NCBI RefSeq assembly: GCF_016798245.1
Contig: NZ_JAEUZA010000003.1
Span: 186,001-250,000 of the forward strand
Source: Alkalicoccobacillus gibsonii
GTDB taxonomy: Bacteria > Bacillota > Bacilli > Bacillales > Bacillaceae_D
Direction: 5' to 3'
Length of the DNA stretch: 64,000 nt
Part shown: piece after piece, positions 24,394 to 32,389 of the stretch
Layout: every line of letters begins with the position of its first letter
Numbering within the stretch: position 1 is the first letter of the stretch
Made by a program: the position numbers and the translations under genes
The notes under the pieces: model-generated
Databases searched by the model: none
Seen by the model: the letters and a program-made list of their open reading frames with translations, nothing else
What the model was told of the DNA's origin: nothing

Positions 24394-26455
24394 GAGTAGC
24401 CTCAGATTTGTACTCTGTTAATAGCTTCGTCAGATTTCCAGTGTGCATGATGTGCAACCTGTGAAGCGCCCGCGTAATCCCAACATAAAGAAGCTTCATG
24501 AGCTCTGCTGTTTGCTGATAGCTTTGATCATCGGCATCGATTATTAGAACAGCGTCAAATTCGAGTCCTTTAGAAAGATAGACAGGCAAGATGGAGGTTC
24601 CACCATTATACGTTGCATCTTCTGCTTGGATAAATGTCATGTCCTCATGGATTTTCTGTAGTTGCTCGAATAAGTCAGCACAAGTTGTGTGCGTGCGTCC
24701 AATTACTGCAATCGTCTGATATCCTTCACTTTGCATGGATTGTATCCATGTACGAATTGCATTTACCTTTTCCTCTTCATACACTCGTTCAATTTTGACT
24801 GGTTCTCCGCTGCGAAAAACTGGCTCTGCTAGCACTCTACGCTTAGGAAACTGTTTTAAAAGATGGTTTGAGCATTCAATGATTTCTAGTGTAGAACGAT
24901 AGCTTTTGTTCATTTCAAAATAAGCGGTTTTTTGTTCGCCAAATAATTCTTTAAAGGAAGACCACTCGTCAATGCCTTGTACGCTATGAATGCCTTGAGA
25001 TAAATCGCCAAGGATTGTAAAGGACTGGCCTCGCGTTTGCTCCCTCAAGATGGCGATTTGATATGGAGAGAAATCCTGCGCTTCGTCAATGACAACGTGA
25101 TCAAAGCGCTTATCCTTATCAATGCCAATCCACTTATGATAGATATGAAGAAGTGGGGCGAGATCCTCAGGCTCTATTTGATTTTCGTGAGTCGTGAGAC
25201 CTTGTTGTTTTAAGATCTGAAGATAAAGCTTGTATGGCGTTCTTTTTTTCATCTTAGCTAGATACTTTCTTGCTTGTTCCAAAGCGTGTTTACGAAGCTC
25301 CTGCTGTTCTTTTTGATCTAAGTGATGCTGCTGCTTTACTTCAATTTCAATCCATCGTTTCATACGAGCCTTTAAACGTTCTTGTTTCCCTTGGACAGAA
25401 GAATGGGCAAAGTCTGTGTTGCGCCATTGTGAGATGGTCTCATGAGCGATCTTTGCGCCATCCCAAGGGATAAAGTCCGTTGTAGGAAACACGTTTTCTT
25501 CTAATACTTCTAATTCCTGTTCAATCAATTCCTTAAAGGCAACGGAGCCTTTAAACGAAGTCGCTTCATCTACAGAGGAGTCAGCTTGCTCAAAACGCTT
25601 CTGTAGCTTGTTTGTCTGATTGGCTAATTGAATAGTGGGGTCGTCAAGCACACTCAAAGCCCATTCGCTAAAGGTGGTTTGTTGAATATGCCCCACACCT
25701 AATTCAGGGAGAACTTGAGAGATGTAATCTAAAAACATGGCATTGGGTGCAAAAATAATCATGTTCTCTGCCTGCATCTGTTCGCGGTATTCATAAAGCA
25801 AGTAAGCGAGTCTATGCAAAGCGACGGTTGTTTTTCCACTTCCAGCGACTCCTTGAATAATGACAGCTTGATTTTTCTGATGGCGGATAATTTCGTTTTG
25901 TTCTCCCTGGATCGTTGAGACGATGTCTTGCAAACGATTATCCTTTTGCTCACCAAGCTTATAAAGGAGAAACTCATCTCCGCCACTACTTGTTGATTCG
26001 CCTTGCTTGTAGCTATCTACGACCCGCATCAATTCTTGTTCACGGATCATAATGTTCCGCTTTAGCTCAATCGTGCCATCAATGATTCCTTCGGGTGCTT
26101 CGTAATACACGTCATCCTCGCTACCCGAGAAGGCATAGAATAGGCTGGAAACAGGCGCCCTCCAATCGACAACGAGGACCTCTCCCGTTTGATCATCATG
26201 TACACCCGCTTTTCCAATGTATAAGGGAGTCGCTTCAGACTTTCCATATTCCTCAAAGTCTAATCGACCAAAGTAAGGCTCCTCGGTTGCTTTTTTCATT
26301 ACTTGCCGTTGGCGTTCGCGGCTGTCTTCAAGAACCTGTTCATTGAAGTCATCACCGTGGTACCGGGGAAGAGCCTCAAGTTGTTTCTGATAGGCTAGGA
26401 TCTTTATTAATTTTTCACGTAGTGCATGCTGTTCCTCTTGATACGACTGGTTCAT
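24386..26455 (-). CDS. helD: RNA polymerase recycling motor HelD (UvrD-like ATPase)
   Basis: 689 aa, shorter than the roughly 770-aa B. subtilis HelD. An N-terminal coiled coil (EEQHALREKLIKILAYQKQLE), the arm that enters the RNA polymerase secondary channel, precedes the superfamily-1 motor: Walker A GVAGSGKTT (202-210), motif II VVIDEAQDFSPYQ, QGIHSVQG, SYRST, and motifs V/VI YLSKGLEFDAVLI and LLYVGITRA. HelD uses ATP to release stalled polymerase from nucleic acid. AGAAGGAGGCGATTAC precedes the ATG. The phosphotransferase gene follows with an 8-base overlap. Confidence 0.9.
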   Translation of the reverse strand: MNQSYQEEQHALREKLIKILAYQKQLEALPRYHGDDFNEQVLEDSRERQRQVMKKATEEPYFGRLDFEEYGKSEATPLYIGKAGVHDDQTGEVLVVDWRAPVSSLFYAFSGSEDDVYYEAPEGIIDGTIELKRNIMIREQELMRVVDSYKQGESTSSGGDEFLLYKLGEQKDNRLQDIVSTIQGEQNEIIRHQKNQAVIIQGVAGSGKTTVALHRLAYLLYEYREQMQAENMIIFAPNAMFLDYISQVLPELGVGHIQQTTFSEWALSVLDDPTIQLANQTNKLQKRFEQADSSVDEATSFKGSVAFKELIEQELEVLEENVFPTTDFIPWDGAKIAHETISQWRNTDFAHSSVQGKQERLKARMKRWIEIEVKQQHHLDQKEQQELRKHALEQARKYLAKMKKRTPYKLYLQILKQQGLTTHENQIEPEDLAPLLHIYHKWIGIDKDKRFDHVVIDEAQDFSPYQIAILREQTRGQSFTILGDLSQGIHSVQGIDEWSSFKELFGEQKTAYFEMNKSYRSTLEIIECSNHLLKQFPKRRVLAEPVFRSGEPVKIERVYEEEKVNAIRTWIQSMQSEGYQTIAVIGRTHTTCADLFEQLQKIHEDMTFIQAEDATYNGGTSILPVYLSKGLEFDAVLIIDADDQSYQQTAELMKLLYVGITRALHRLHIMHTGNLTKLLTEYKSEATHD

Positions 26456-26575
26456 GTAATCGCCTCCTTCTAAAACTATTTTGGGTGAATAGCAAAAAAA
26501 AATATAGACTTATATTTAAAAATTTGCTAAGCTACATACTATACAACTGCCAAAAATAATTATTACATATATTGG

Positions 26576-26608
26576 AAAAGAGATGCCTTTCTAAGGTGTC
26601 TCTTTTTT
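26576..26608 (+). terminator. Orphan terminator-like hairpin
   Basis: AAAGAGATGCC pairs (two G-T wobbles) with GGTGTCTCTTT, followed by six Ts, within the 214-base gap between divergent helD and the secreted-protein gene. No gene ends just upstream, so it could attenuate the gene at 26670 or end a short RNA. Confidence 0.6.
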
Positions 26609-26669
26609 CATGTTTGATTCGGATATTCTACGACTTGAGAGTAAATCCTACCATAAAGGAGTGGTAGAA

Positions 26670-27131
26670 TTGAACTCGAGAAAAAGCTGGTTACTAGGTG
26701 TCATTGTTTTTGTACTGCTATTTAACGTAAGTGCAACTCAGGGACAAGCTGTTACCTTTAAGGAGCTTCCACAGGTAATGGAGTCAGACCAATGGACTGT
26801 TTCACTAAACGTGGCAACAAATGATTCACGTATTCAAAAGCCAAATCCTAAATTGTTTGATACATACGAGCTTAAAGTGGAGAATAAGATGGGCGACATG
26901 GGTGCTGTGATGGTGAGAGCTTATCGAGACGAACCTGATACAGATGTGAGATACGGTCTAGCGATTATGGACGAACGACAAACCAAAGGGTTACTAACAC
27001 TGGGAGGGACAGCTACTCATTCGGCAATGTCCGTCACAAAAAAAGCAAAGCAAATTGAAGTAGATGTTCTTTGGACTACTGGTGTAGAAGGCGATCGACC
27101 TTATAAAGAAACGTTTATTTTTAAACAGTAA
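26670..27131 (+). CDS. Predicted secreted protein, unknown function
   Basis: 153 aa starting at TTG 26670, fixed by AAAGGAG 8 bases upstream; the earlier in-frame ATG at 26610 overlaps the tail of the hairpin. An N-terminal hydrophobic signal (SWLLGVIVFVLLFNVSATQGQA) predicts export. The mature part (about 125 residues) appears beta-rich (WTVSLNVATND, YELKVENKMGDMGAVMVRAY, QIEVDVLWTTG) and has no Cys. I recognise no family. It ends 50 bases before the histidine kinase gene and might be cotranscribed with it. Confidence 0.7.
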   Translation: MNSRKSWLLGVIVFVLLFNVSATQGQAVTFKELPQVMESDQWTVSLNVATNDSRIQKPNPKLFDTYELKVENKMGDMGAVMVRAYRDEPDTDVRYGLAIMDERQTKGLLTLGGTATHSAMSVTKKAKQIEVDVLWTTGVEGDRPYKETFIFKQ

Positions 27132-27181
27132 AAGCCTGCTTCACTTATGATACACTAAGGAAAAAAGTGGAGGGACCCATT

Positions 27182-28573
27182 GTGGATATTCTTCGCGCAC
27201 TCAAAGAAATGTCAAAAACATTAAACGAAGGAACAGATGTTACGTCAATGCTAACACCTGTCCTAACTAAGCTTTTACAAGTGACTAGCTTATCGAGTGG
27301 ATGGATTTTTCTTATTGATGAGAAGGGAAGCCATACTCTTGTTGCCGAAGCGAATCTACCTGAAGCGCTAACTTGTGCAAAAGGACGATTGCTTAAAAAA
27401 GGAGGCTGCTGGTGTAAACGCCAGTTCCTAAATGGTGAATTAACGAGCGCTGTAAACATGCTAGAATGTCAGCGGTTGGAGCTAGCAGTTGACCAAAAGC
27501 TTGGAGATACAAAGGATTTGACTCATCATGCAACCATTCCCATTCATGCTGGAGAGCAGCCGATCGGAATTCTTAATGTGGCTTCACCTGGAAAGATTCA
27601 TTTTAAAGAGGATGAACTGAATTTACTGGAAACGATCGGATACCAAATTGGAACGGCGATCAAAAGAGTTCAATTGTATGAGCAGGAAGCAACACGAGCC
27701 GGTGAGTACAGTCAGTTAAGTTCTTTTTTACAGCGCTTGCATACGCTAACTTACGAAAGCTCTGATCAAATATTAAGTAATGAATTGATTCATGCCTTTC
27801 ATCTAACACAAGAAGATATCGATTTCACATCACCAATTGAGCATCTATCCTTTCTACATACGGAAAAACTAAGCCAAGAGCTTCGGTCTCATCTTCAGGA
27901 GCATTTATGTCTTTTTAAAGAAAGACAGCGTCTTTTAGAACTAGAAGAGCTGCTCACTCAACAAAAAGAGAGAGAGAAGCTGGCACATGATTTGCATGAT
28001 TCGGTCAACCAACTTCTGTTTTCCTTACAATTGCGACTAAAAGGATTGTCTATGCGATTAAGCGAGCCTTCAATGAAAGACGAGCTTCGAAGTGTAACGG
28101 ATATCGTTCAAGAAGCTCTGAAAGAATTAAAAGAAGTGATTCAAGTAAGGCGATCTGATGGAGCTGAGCTTGATTTATCTAAGCAAATCCTAAGATATGG
28201 GCAACTTGTTGGAATAAGGGTAGAGCTCTCAAACGAACAGAAGGTACTCTTTAGTGAAGAAGAACAAAAAGAAGTTTATCGAATTGTACAAGAAGCGATA
28301 AACAACACGAAAAAACACGCGGGAACGGAAGAAGTACAGATTTTCTTACATAAGAATAATCAGCTAAGAAAAGTAACTATTGTGGATACAGGTAAAGGCT
28401 TTGATGTAAACAAGGGCATCCCCTTTAACACAATTGGCCTTAAAGGCATTCGTCTCCGAGCCCAAAAGATAAATGGAGTCGCAACTTTAACAACAAAAAA
28501 AGAAGAAGGGACAACGTGGGAAATCATCCTTCCTAAGAGGAGAGGAGAATCGCATGAATCTATTAATTGTTGA
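27182..28573 (+). CDS. GAF-domain sensor histidine kinase with cysteine cluster (YhcY/AirS-like)
   Basis: A 463-aa soluble histidine kinase with no transmembrane helix. The GAF domain (about 20-165) contains four cysteines, C65, C76, C78 and C96 (pattern CX10CXCX17C), close to the arrangement that binds [2Fe-2S] in staphylococcal AirS. Then comes a HisKA_3 dimerisation domain with the phospho-acceptor HDLHDSVNQLLF, and a HATPase domain (VQEAINNTKKHA, VDTGKGFD, GLKGIRLRA). It likely senses oxygen or redox state in the cytosol. The GTG at 27182 lies 7 bases after GGAGGG. It overlaps its response regulator gene by 20 bases. Confidence 0.88.
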   Translation: MDILRALKEMSKTLNEGTDVTSMLTPVLTKLLQVTSLSSGWIFLIDEKGSHTLVAEANLPEALTCAKGRLLKKGGCWCKRQFLNGELTSAVNMLECQRLELAVDQKLGDTKDLTHHATIPIHAGEQPIGILNVASPGKIHFKEDELNLLETIGYQIGTAIKRVQLYEQEATRAGEYSQLSSFLQRLHTLTYESSDQILSNELIHAFHLTQEDIDFTSPIEHLSFLHTEKLSQELRSHLQEHLCLFKERQRLLELEELLTQQKEREKLAHDLHDSVNQLLFSLQLRLKGLSMRLSEPSMKDELRSVTDIVQEALKELKEVIQVRRSDGAELDLSKQILRYGQLVGIRVELSNEQKVLFSEEEQKEVYRIVQEAINNTKKHAGTEEVQIFLHKNNQLRKVTIVDTGKGFDVNKGIPFNTIGLKGIRLRAQKINGVATLTTKKEEGTTWEIILPKRRGESHESINC

Positions 28574-29195
28574 TGATCATCACATGGTACGTAAGGGATT
28601 GATCTACTTCCTAGAGGCTATACCAACGTTTCAGGTCGTGGCAGAGGCAACAAATGGACAGGAAGCGATCGAATTATATGATCAGCATAAGCCCGATGTG
28701 GTCTTGATGGACGTAGATATGCCTGTTTTAGATGGAATCCAAGCAACAACCGAGATTAAAGCAAGATGGCCTGCAGCGCGGATCTTAATTGTGACAAGCT
28801 TTGCGGATCAGGACTACGTAATCCCCGCTCTACAGGCTGGCGCATCTGGCTACCAGCTTAAGGATGTTGAGCCGGAAGAACTCGTTGAAACCATCAAAGC
28901 AGTCTACAAAGGTGAAAATAAACTACACCCACACGTCATGAAGCATGTTTTGTCGCATGTAACCTATGATTCTACGAAACAACGGTTAAACAGCTTAACA
29001 GAAAGAGAAGTGGATGTTTTAAAGGAGATCAGTACAGGCAAAAGTAATAAAGACATTGCAGAGGCTCTCTTTATCTCAGAGAAAACCGTTAAAACGCACA
29101 TGTCCAATATTTTGTCTAAGCTAGAGCTTGCTGATAGAACGCAAGCGGCCTTATTTGCGATTCAAGCGGGCATTGCAAAACCCATCATTCTATAG
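28554..29195 (+). CDS. NarL/LuxR-family response regulator (YhcZ-like), partner of the GAF kinase
   Basis: 213 aa: receiver domain (1-120) with acidic pocket D7/D8, phospho-acceptor D53 (VLMDVDMP), T/S and K (QLKDVEPEE) switch residues. A LuxR-type HTH follows (about 145-205: LTEREVDVLKEISTGKSNKDIA, SEKTVKTHMSNILSKL). Start ATG at 28554 follows AGGAGAGGAGAATCGC, and its 20-base overlap with the kinase gene indicates coupled translation. Targets are unknown; the small exported protein encoded 21 bases downstream is a candidate. Confidence 0.92.
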   Translation: MNLLIVDDHHMVRKGLIYFLEAIPTFQVVAEATNGQEAIELYDQHKPDVVLMDVDMPVLDGIQATTEIKARWPAARILIVTSFADQDYVIPALQAGASGYQLKDVEPEELVETIKAVYKGENKLHPHVMKHVLSHVTYDSTKQRLNSLTEREVDVLKEISTGKSNKDIAEALFISEKTVKTHMSNILSKLELADRTQAALFAIQAGIAKPIIL

Positions 29196-29216
29196 AGGAA
29201 TTGAAGGAGAATATCA

Positions 29217-29507
29217 ATGAAACAATATCGATGGTTAATTGGCGCAGGAGCAAGCTTACTTATTATGATCCTAGGTTTTATCATTCAGATTGAAGTGGAT
29301 TCACCAGAAGATGAGACCGTCATTATCGACTATACATTAACAGAATACAGCGCCCCGGCTTGCTTTGACGATGCGGGCTTTACAAATAATATTGACGAAG
29401 CGACTTATGGAGAGATGGAGGACTCAGCGTTCTCTCCAGAATCAGAATGTACAACAGATGCGTTCCAATCCGAATCAGTTCCCTTGTGGTTCTGGTACTT
29501 TAGATAA
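29217..29507 (+). CDS. Small membrane-anchored extracytoplasmic protein, unknown
   Basis: 96 aa. One N-terminal helix (WLIGAGASLLIMILGFIIQI, about 5-24) would anchor or export it, followed by an acidic domain with two cysteines (PACFDD and SECTTD) that could form a disulfide, and an aromatic C-terminus (VPLWFWYFR). GAAGGAGAATATCA precedes the ATG. It is 21 bases after the response regulator and ends at a terminator, so it is the third gene of the two-component operon. No family is recognised. Confidence 0.75.
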   Translation: MKQYRWLIGAGASLLIMILGFIIQIEVDSPEDETVIIDYTLTEYSAPACFDDAGFTNNIDEATYGEMEDSAFSPESECTTDAFQSESVPLWFWYFR

Positions 29508-29530
29508 GATTTAAGCAGAATAAAGTGAGT

Positions 29531-29572
29531 AAGGACGAATGATTCGATCTCAGAATCATTCGTCCTTTTTCG
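29531..29572 (+). terminator. Intrinsic terminator after the redox two-component operon
   Basis: AAGGACGAATGATTC pairs with GAATCATTCGTCCTT, followed by Ts. Its hairpin core recurs at 42981-43009. Confidence 0.85.
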
Positions 29573-29680
29573 TTTATTTATCTACATCAAAAGTCTGAGA
29601 GAAGATCCTTCCTTTGTGGCTATTTTGGGATGGGTTAGATTGGTAAATTAAATGTACACAATAGCTAGGGGGAATGAAAC

Positions 29681-30073
29681 ATGAATGCTGTACAAATACG
29701 AATAGCACGACCAACTGACCAATTAGAACGTGTCATTGAATTTTACGAAAAAGGGTTAGGATTAACGAGGGTTGGATCCTTTCAAAAGCATAGTGGCTAT
29801 AACGGGGTAATGTATGGATTACCTGATGCGACATATCATCTTGAATTCACTCAGCATATCGAGGGCAGCCCATGTCCCGCACCTACAGAAGATAACCTAC
29901 TTGTGTTTTATGTGCCTGAATACGCGGAGATCAAACAGGTAGCAGATCGGTTGAGTCTGTTAGGATACGTGGAGGTAGAACCTGAAAATCCATATTGGTC
30001 CGAGAAAGGAATCACCATCGAGGACCCGGATGGCTGGCGGATCGTGCTCATGAATACAAAAGGATTGCAGTAG
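29681..30073 (+). CDS. VOC family (glyoxalase-fold) protein
   Basis: 130 aa with the paired beta-alpha-beta-beta-beta modules of the vicinal oxygen chelate fold: VIEFYEKGLGLTRVGSFQKHSGYNGVMYGLP in the first half, YHLEFTQH as a likely metal-ligand strand, and ITIEDPDGWRIVLMNTKG at the end. Members include dioxygenases, glyoxalases and antibiotic-binding proteins; nothing here distinguishes among them. Start ATG follows TAGGGGGAATGAAAC. A 56-codon frame follows closely. Confidence 0.85.
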   Translation: MNAVQIRIARPTDQLERVIEFYEKGLGLTRVGSFQKHSGYNGVMYGLPDATYHLEFTQHIEGSPCPAPTEDNLLVFYVPEYAEIKQVADRLSLLGYVEVEPENPYWSEKGITIEDPDGWRIVLMNTKGLQ

Positions 30074-30091
30074 ATCGAAGGGAGCTTCCTG

Positions 30092-30262
30092 ATGTTGGCT
30101 ATTTATAGACAATGGGCTTGTGATAAAAGGCGTAAATACATTCAAGAGGCAGAGGCAGCTCGGTTAGCGACAGGTCTCAGATCATACAATAGATCAATCT
30201 TTCAATGGATAAAGAAGGAGAGTAAGAGAAAAGACCCCTCTGCTTTGAAGGGAGAGAGGTAA
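30092..30262 (+). CDS. Small basic protein, 56 aa, unknown
   Basis: ATG at 30092 with GAAGGGAG 8-9 bases upstream opens a 56-codon frame: MLAIYRQWACDKRRKYIQEA, then AEAARLATGLRSYNRSIFQW and a lysine/arginine-rich tail ending KGER. It is strongly basic and likely alpha-helical, without a signal or transmembrane segment. It lies 18 bases after the VOC gene, suggesting cotranscription, and ends 10 bases before the converging lipoprotein gene. Too short for confident family assignment; reality rests on the ribosome binding site and spacing. Confidence 0.5.
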   Translation: MLAIYRQWACDKRRKYIQEAEAARLATGLRSYNRSIFQWIKKESKRKDPSALKGER

Positions 30263-30272
30263 TAAAAAGGAA

Positions 30273-30785
30273 TTAATCCACAGCAACACGGAAGGCGTGG
30301 CTTGTGTCTCCTATATCCCATGAAGCAAACGTTCTATAGTAATAAACACCCGGTTCATCAGGTAACTCAAAGTCTTGTTGATCAAGAGTGACTTCAACTT
30401 CAGAGTCATCGTCAGCAGTCTGGAATACGACACCTAGTGTTTTAGGATCCTCTGCTCCAGAATAAGAAATCGTAACATTCGAATTAGGTGCAAAGGAAGG
30501 GGCTTCTCCTTCTTTTGCCTTTTCAAGGAGTAAAGGATCTTCTGTATCCGCGCATTCAGAGATAGAATGTTTCTTCGAGCGTTCCTCTGACCAACAATAT
30601 GAACCTTGCGTTGTGCTTAGAATTTCATCATTTATGGTGACAGTTAATAATGGTGGAACAATTGTTAATGGCGGACTCGGTACCTCGGTTGGATTTGTTT
30701 TATTTTCAGACAACGTACCGGCCTGACATCCAAAGAGAATGGCACACATACTAAACACAAGCAAAACAAGTGTTCTTTTTCTCAT
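30273..30785 (-). CDS. Predicted lipoprotein, unknown function
   Basis: 170 aa starting at ATG 30785 (GAGGTGG 6 bases upstream). The signal peptide MRKRTLVLLVFSMCAILFGC ends in lipobox LFGC. A Pro-rich spacer (TEVPSPPLTIVPPLL) leads into a beta-rich domain with two further Cys (SYCWSEE, SECADTE) and a C-terminal PGVYYYRTFASWDIGDTSHA. This layout resembles small Bacillus surface lipoproteins with an Ig-like fold. Function is unknown. It is monocistronic, converging on the 56-aa gene. Confidence 0.8.
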   Translation of the reverse strand: MRKRTLVLLVFSMCAILFGCQAGTLSENKTNPTEVPSPPLTIVPPLLTVTINDEILSTTQGSYCWSEERSKKHSISECADTEDPLLLEKAKEGEAPSFAPNSNVTISYSGAEDPKTLGVVFQTADDDSEVEVTLDQQDFELPDEPGVYYYRTFASWDIGDTSHAFRVAVD

Positions 30786-30846
30786 ATTCAACCACCTCGA
30801 ATGTTTTTTATGATTATACTATATATTGGTAAAAATACTAGTGTTA

Positions 30847-30884
30847 AAAGACATGGGGTCGTGTATGAGTCCATGTCTTTTTCT
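30847..30884 (+). terminator. Orphan terminator-like hairpin upstream of the methyltransferase operon
   Basis: AAAGACATGG pairs with CCATGTCTTT, followed by more Ts. It lies between divergent genes with no plus-strand gene ending here, so it may be a leader attenuator for the operon at 30992 or end an unseen short transcript. Confidence 0.55.
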
Positions 30885-30991
30885 TAATTAAACGTTTGTT
30901 TAAGGGTCAAAATATGTCCTATTTTAACTGTTAATTGAAGGAAATGACAGTGTGGATCGAGAAGTGTTTATATAAAGTGAGGTGTAGGGGT

Positions 30992-31771
30992 ATGGAAAAT
31001 AAATTTGATCAGTTAGAAAATCAATTTACGTATGCTGAACGAACCGCACATCAGGAATGGATCGAGCTCATCCTTTCTAAGGTTAAGCTAGAGGGTAAAA
31101 GAGTAGCGGATATTGGCTGTGGAGGTGGAATCTATACGAGAATGCTAGCGGAATTTGGTCCGCATTCTGTTTTAGGTGTTGATTCCTCTAAGCGTATGCT
31201 TGAAGCAGCTCAAGAGAAAACAATGAGTGATACCATCGAATACGTCTACGCAGATGGAGAGAATTTAGCCCCTCTTCCCGATGGGAGTCTTGATATCGTT
31301 GTCGAACGGGCTGTCATTCATCATTTATCTGAACTGCTTCCTAACATGAAAGAGATTTCTCGTGTGCTCTCACAAGAGGATGGAGTGGCAATTATTCAAG
31401 ATCGAACCCCAGAGGACTGTTTAATAGAAGGAACATCAACGCATATACGGGGCTATCTATTCGAATGTTTCCCATTTCTAGCCGAAACGGAGAAGACGCG
31501 CAGATTCTCAGACGAAGCTGTTCAAAAAGCGATGATGAAAGCAGGCTTCAAGCGTGTAGAAAGGGTGGAGTTATGGGAGACGCGCTCCGTGTATTCAACC
31601 ATGAATGAACTGGCAGAAGATCTGCAGTCAAGAAGAGGACGTACTATATTACATGAGTTAAGCGACGAGCAACTAACTAATTTTGTGAATTATGTCTCTT
31701 CAAAACTTCCACAAGACCAAGAGATTATCGAGAAAGATCGTTGGAGTATATGGTTTGGCTTTCGCAACTAG
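30992..31771 (+). CDS. SAM-dependent methyltransferase (class I)
   Basis: 259 aa starting at ATG 30992, 7 bases after GAGGTG; the upstream in-frame start lacks a site. SAM motif I is VADIGCGGGIYTRMLAEFG, motif II VLGVDSSKRML, and motif III region DGSLDIVVERAVIHHL (UbiE/Methyltransf_11 type). The C-terminal half (residues 150-259) is a helical cap. The acceptor is unknown, presumably a small molecule. It is the first gene of a tight four-gene operon with a COG4627-like protein, an alpha/beta hydrolase and an ABC exporter. Confidence 0.87.
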   Translation: MENKFDQLENQFTYAERTAHQEWIELILSKVKLEGKRVADIGCGGGIYTRMLAEFGPHSVLGVDSSKRMLEAAQEKTMSDTIEYVYADGENLAPLPDGSLDIVVERAVIHHLSELLPNMKEISRVLSQEDGVAIIQDRTPEDCLIEGTSTHIRGYLFECFPFLAETEKTRRFSDEAVQKAMMKAGFKRVERVELWETRSVYSTMNELAEDLQSRRGRTILHELSDEQLTNFVNYVSSKLPQDQEIIEKDRWSIWFGFRN

Positions 31772-31789
31772 AGGGAGGCAGGTAAAGAA

Positions 31790-32389
31790 ATGATGAACGA
31801 GTTAAAAGTCGTAATTGGAGCTGGAGGCTACAATAATAATCCAGGTTGGCTTCATACAGAAGAGAATGAGCTAAATCTACTTAAGCGTTCAAGCTGGAGT
31901 GAAAAATTTAAAAAGGAAACGATCTCAGCATGTGTGGCTGAACATGTATGGGAACATCTTACTTATGATGAAGGCTTTCTTGCAGCAAATCTTGTAAGAG
32001 ACTATTTGAGAGTAGGTGGACATATTCGTTGTGCTGTACCTGATGGATTCTTTCCAAATGAGGAGTACCAACGGATGGTTCAAGTGGGAGGACCTGGGCC
32101 AGAGGATCACCCCGCCTTTGATCATAAGATTGTGTATACATACCAGACGCTGCAATCTCTTTTTGAGAAGGCTGGCTATCAAGTCACCTTGCTAGAGTAT
32201 TTCGATGAGCAAGGAATTTTTCATAAAAAAGAGTGGAGTAGAGCAGACGGGGTTATTTTTAGATCATCTCAGTGTGATCCAAGAAATCAAGGCGATGTCC
32301 CAACATTTCCATCGCTTATCATTGATGCAACGAAAATAGATACAAATGATAGGGGAGAAACGTTACATGTGGAAGCAGGAGTTACTTGA
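31790..32389 (+). CDS. COG4627-like predicted methyltransferase-fold protein
   Basis: A 199-aa protein lacking the glycine-rich SAM motif but with the downstream half of a methyltransferase fold: VVIGAGGYNNNPGWLHTEE, CVAEHVWEHLTYDEGFLAA, VGGHIRCAVPDGFFPNEEY. The EHVxEHL and GGxxRxxVPDG pattern is typical of small proteins annotated as predicted SAM-dependent methyltransferases (COG4627). Whether it is catalytic is unclear. It starts 18 bases after the methyltransferase and overlaps the hydrolase gene by 23 bases. GGGAGGCAGG lies upstream of the double ATG. Confidence 0.75.
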   Translation: MMNELKVVIGAGGYNNNPGWLHTEENELNLLKRSSWSEKFKKETISACVAEHVWEHLTYDEGFLAANLVRDYLRVGGHIRCAVPDGFFPNEEYQRMVQVGGPGPEDHPAFDHKIVYTYQTLQSLFEKAGYQVTLLEYFDEQGIFHKKEWSRADGVIFRSSQCDPRNQGDVPTFPSLIIDATKIDTNDRGETLHVEAGVT

